A DNA stretch of 6,457 bases from an uncultured Collinsella sp. (GTDB lineage Bacteria > Actinomycetota > Coriobacteriia > Coriobacteriales > Coriobacteriaceae). The notes under the pieces were generated by a model that worked only from the letters and a program-made list of their open reading frames with translations, had not been told where the DNA came from and made no database searches. Positions 6,428-6,457 of the stretch are shown here, piece by piece. Position numbers and translations under genes: made by a program. The DNA is taken from the NCBI GenBank assembly GCA_900551195.1, contig URVD01000104.1:1-6457 (forward strand), given 5' to 3'. Position 1 is the first letter of the stretch. Every line of letters starts with the position of its first letter.

Positions 6428-6457
6428 CGCTGACGAGGGCGGCGCCAAGCCTGCAGG
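6420..6457 (+). CDS. Start of a downstream gene, cut by the window edge
   Basis: ATG at 6420-6422 opens a frame with 12 residues visible (MSNADEGGAKPA) before the right edge. It overlaps the kinase stop in the sequence ATGAGTAA, the same overlap seen between the two ABC genes, which supports a real coupled gene. There is no strong ribosome site just upstream. The visible residues are polar and non-diagnostic, so no function can be given; being co-transcribed with a B6 kinase, a vitamin-related gene is a guess only. Confidence 0.5.
   Translation, partial: MSNADEGGAKPA

Noticed and set aside
5561..6448. 295-codon open frame on the minus strand
   Set aside because: It is antisense to the pyridoxamine kinase gene, which has clear family motifs; the minus frame has none.

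Overview
The window looks like a chromosomal segment of a high-GC, anaerobic gut-type actinobacterium. I think of a Collinsella-like member of the Coriobacteriia. That is an inference from GC-rich coding sequence (a sampled 60-base row in the ABC genes is 60% GC), compact gene overlaps and the style of the ABC, MarR and pyridoxamine kinase proteins. No database search was possible.

Layout. Positions 1-3961, minus strand, hold a three-gene operon that reads right to left: a MarR-family regulator (3961-3455), an ABC exporter half-transporter (3462-1618) and a second half-transporter (from 1625, cut by the left window edge at its ABC signature). Each junction is an 8-base overlap. A strong sigma70-type promoter lies at 4040-4013, and a phased array of TACCTAA-type repeats at 3982-4055 overlaps it. 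The operon therefore looks like a MarR-repressed multidrug-type heterodimeric exporter. The two ABC proteins have complementary motif defects, which predict one degenerate and one consensus ATP site. Positions 4056-4158 are non-coding with nothing I can name. A GC-rich hairpin at 4162-4193 follows the next gene and is a candidate terminator.

Positions 4209-5381, minus strand, encode a stand-alone Fic-domain protein (390 aa) with an intact catalytic motif, an N-terminal self-inhibitory motif and a C-terminal winged-helix-like region. It is visibly lower in GC than its neighbours. Its AT-rich upstream region (5382-5602) carries two copies of a 35-base imperfect palindrome plus a related half-site. 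One palindrome sits right at the likely fic transcription start.

Positions 5603-6427, plus strand, encode a pyridoxamine/pyridoxal kinase-like protein of the ribokinase superfamily (vitamin B6 salvage). It overlaps by 8 bases the start of a further plus-strand gene that runs off the right edge.

I see no RNA genes, CRISPR array, insertion sequence or phage gene. The segment is mostly ordinary. The parts worth a second look are the two repeat-rich control regions, the Cys/His-rich MarR protein and the asymmetric ABC pair.
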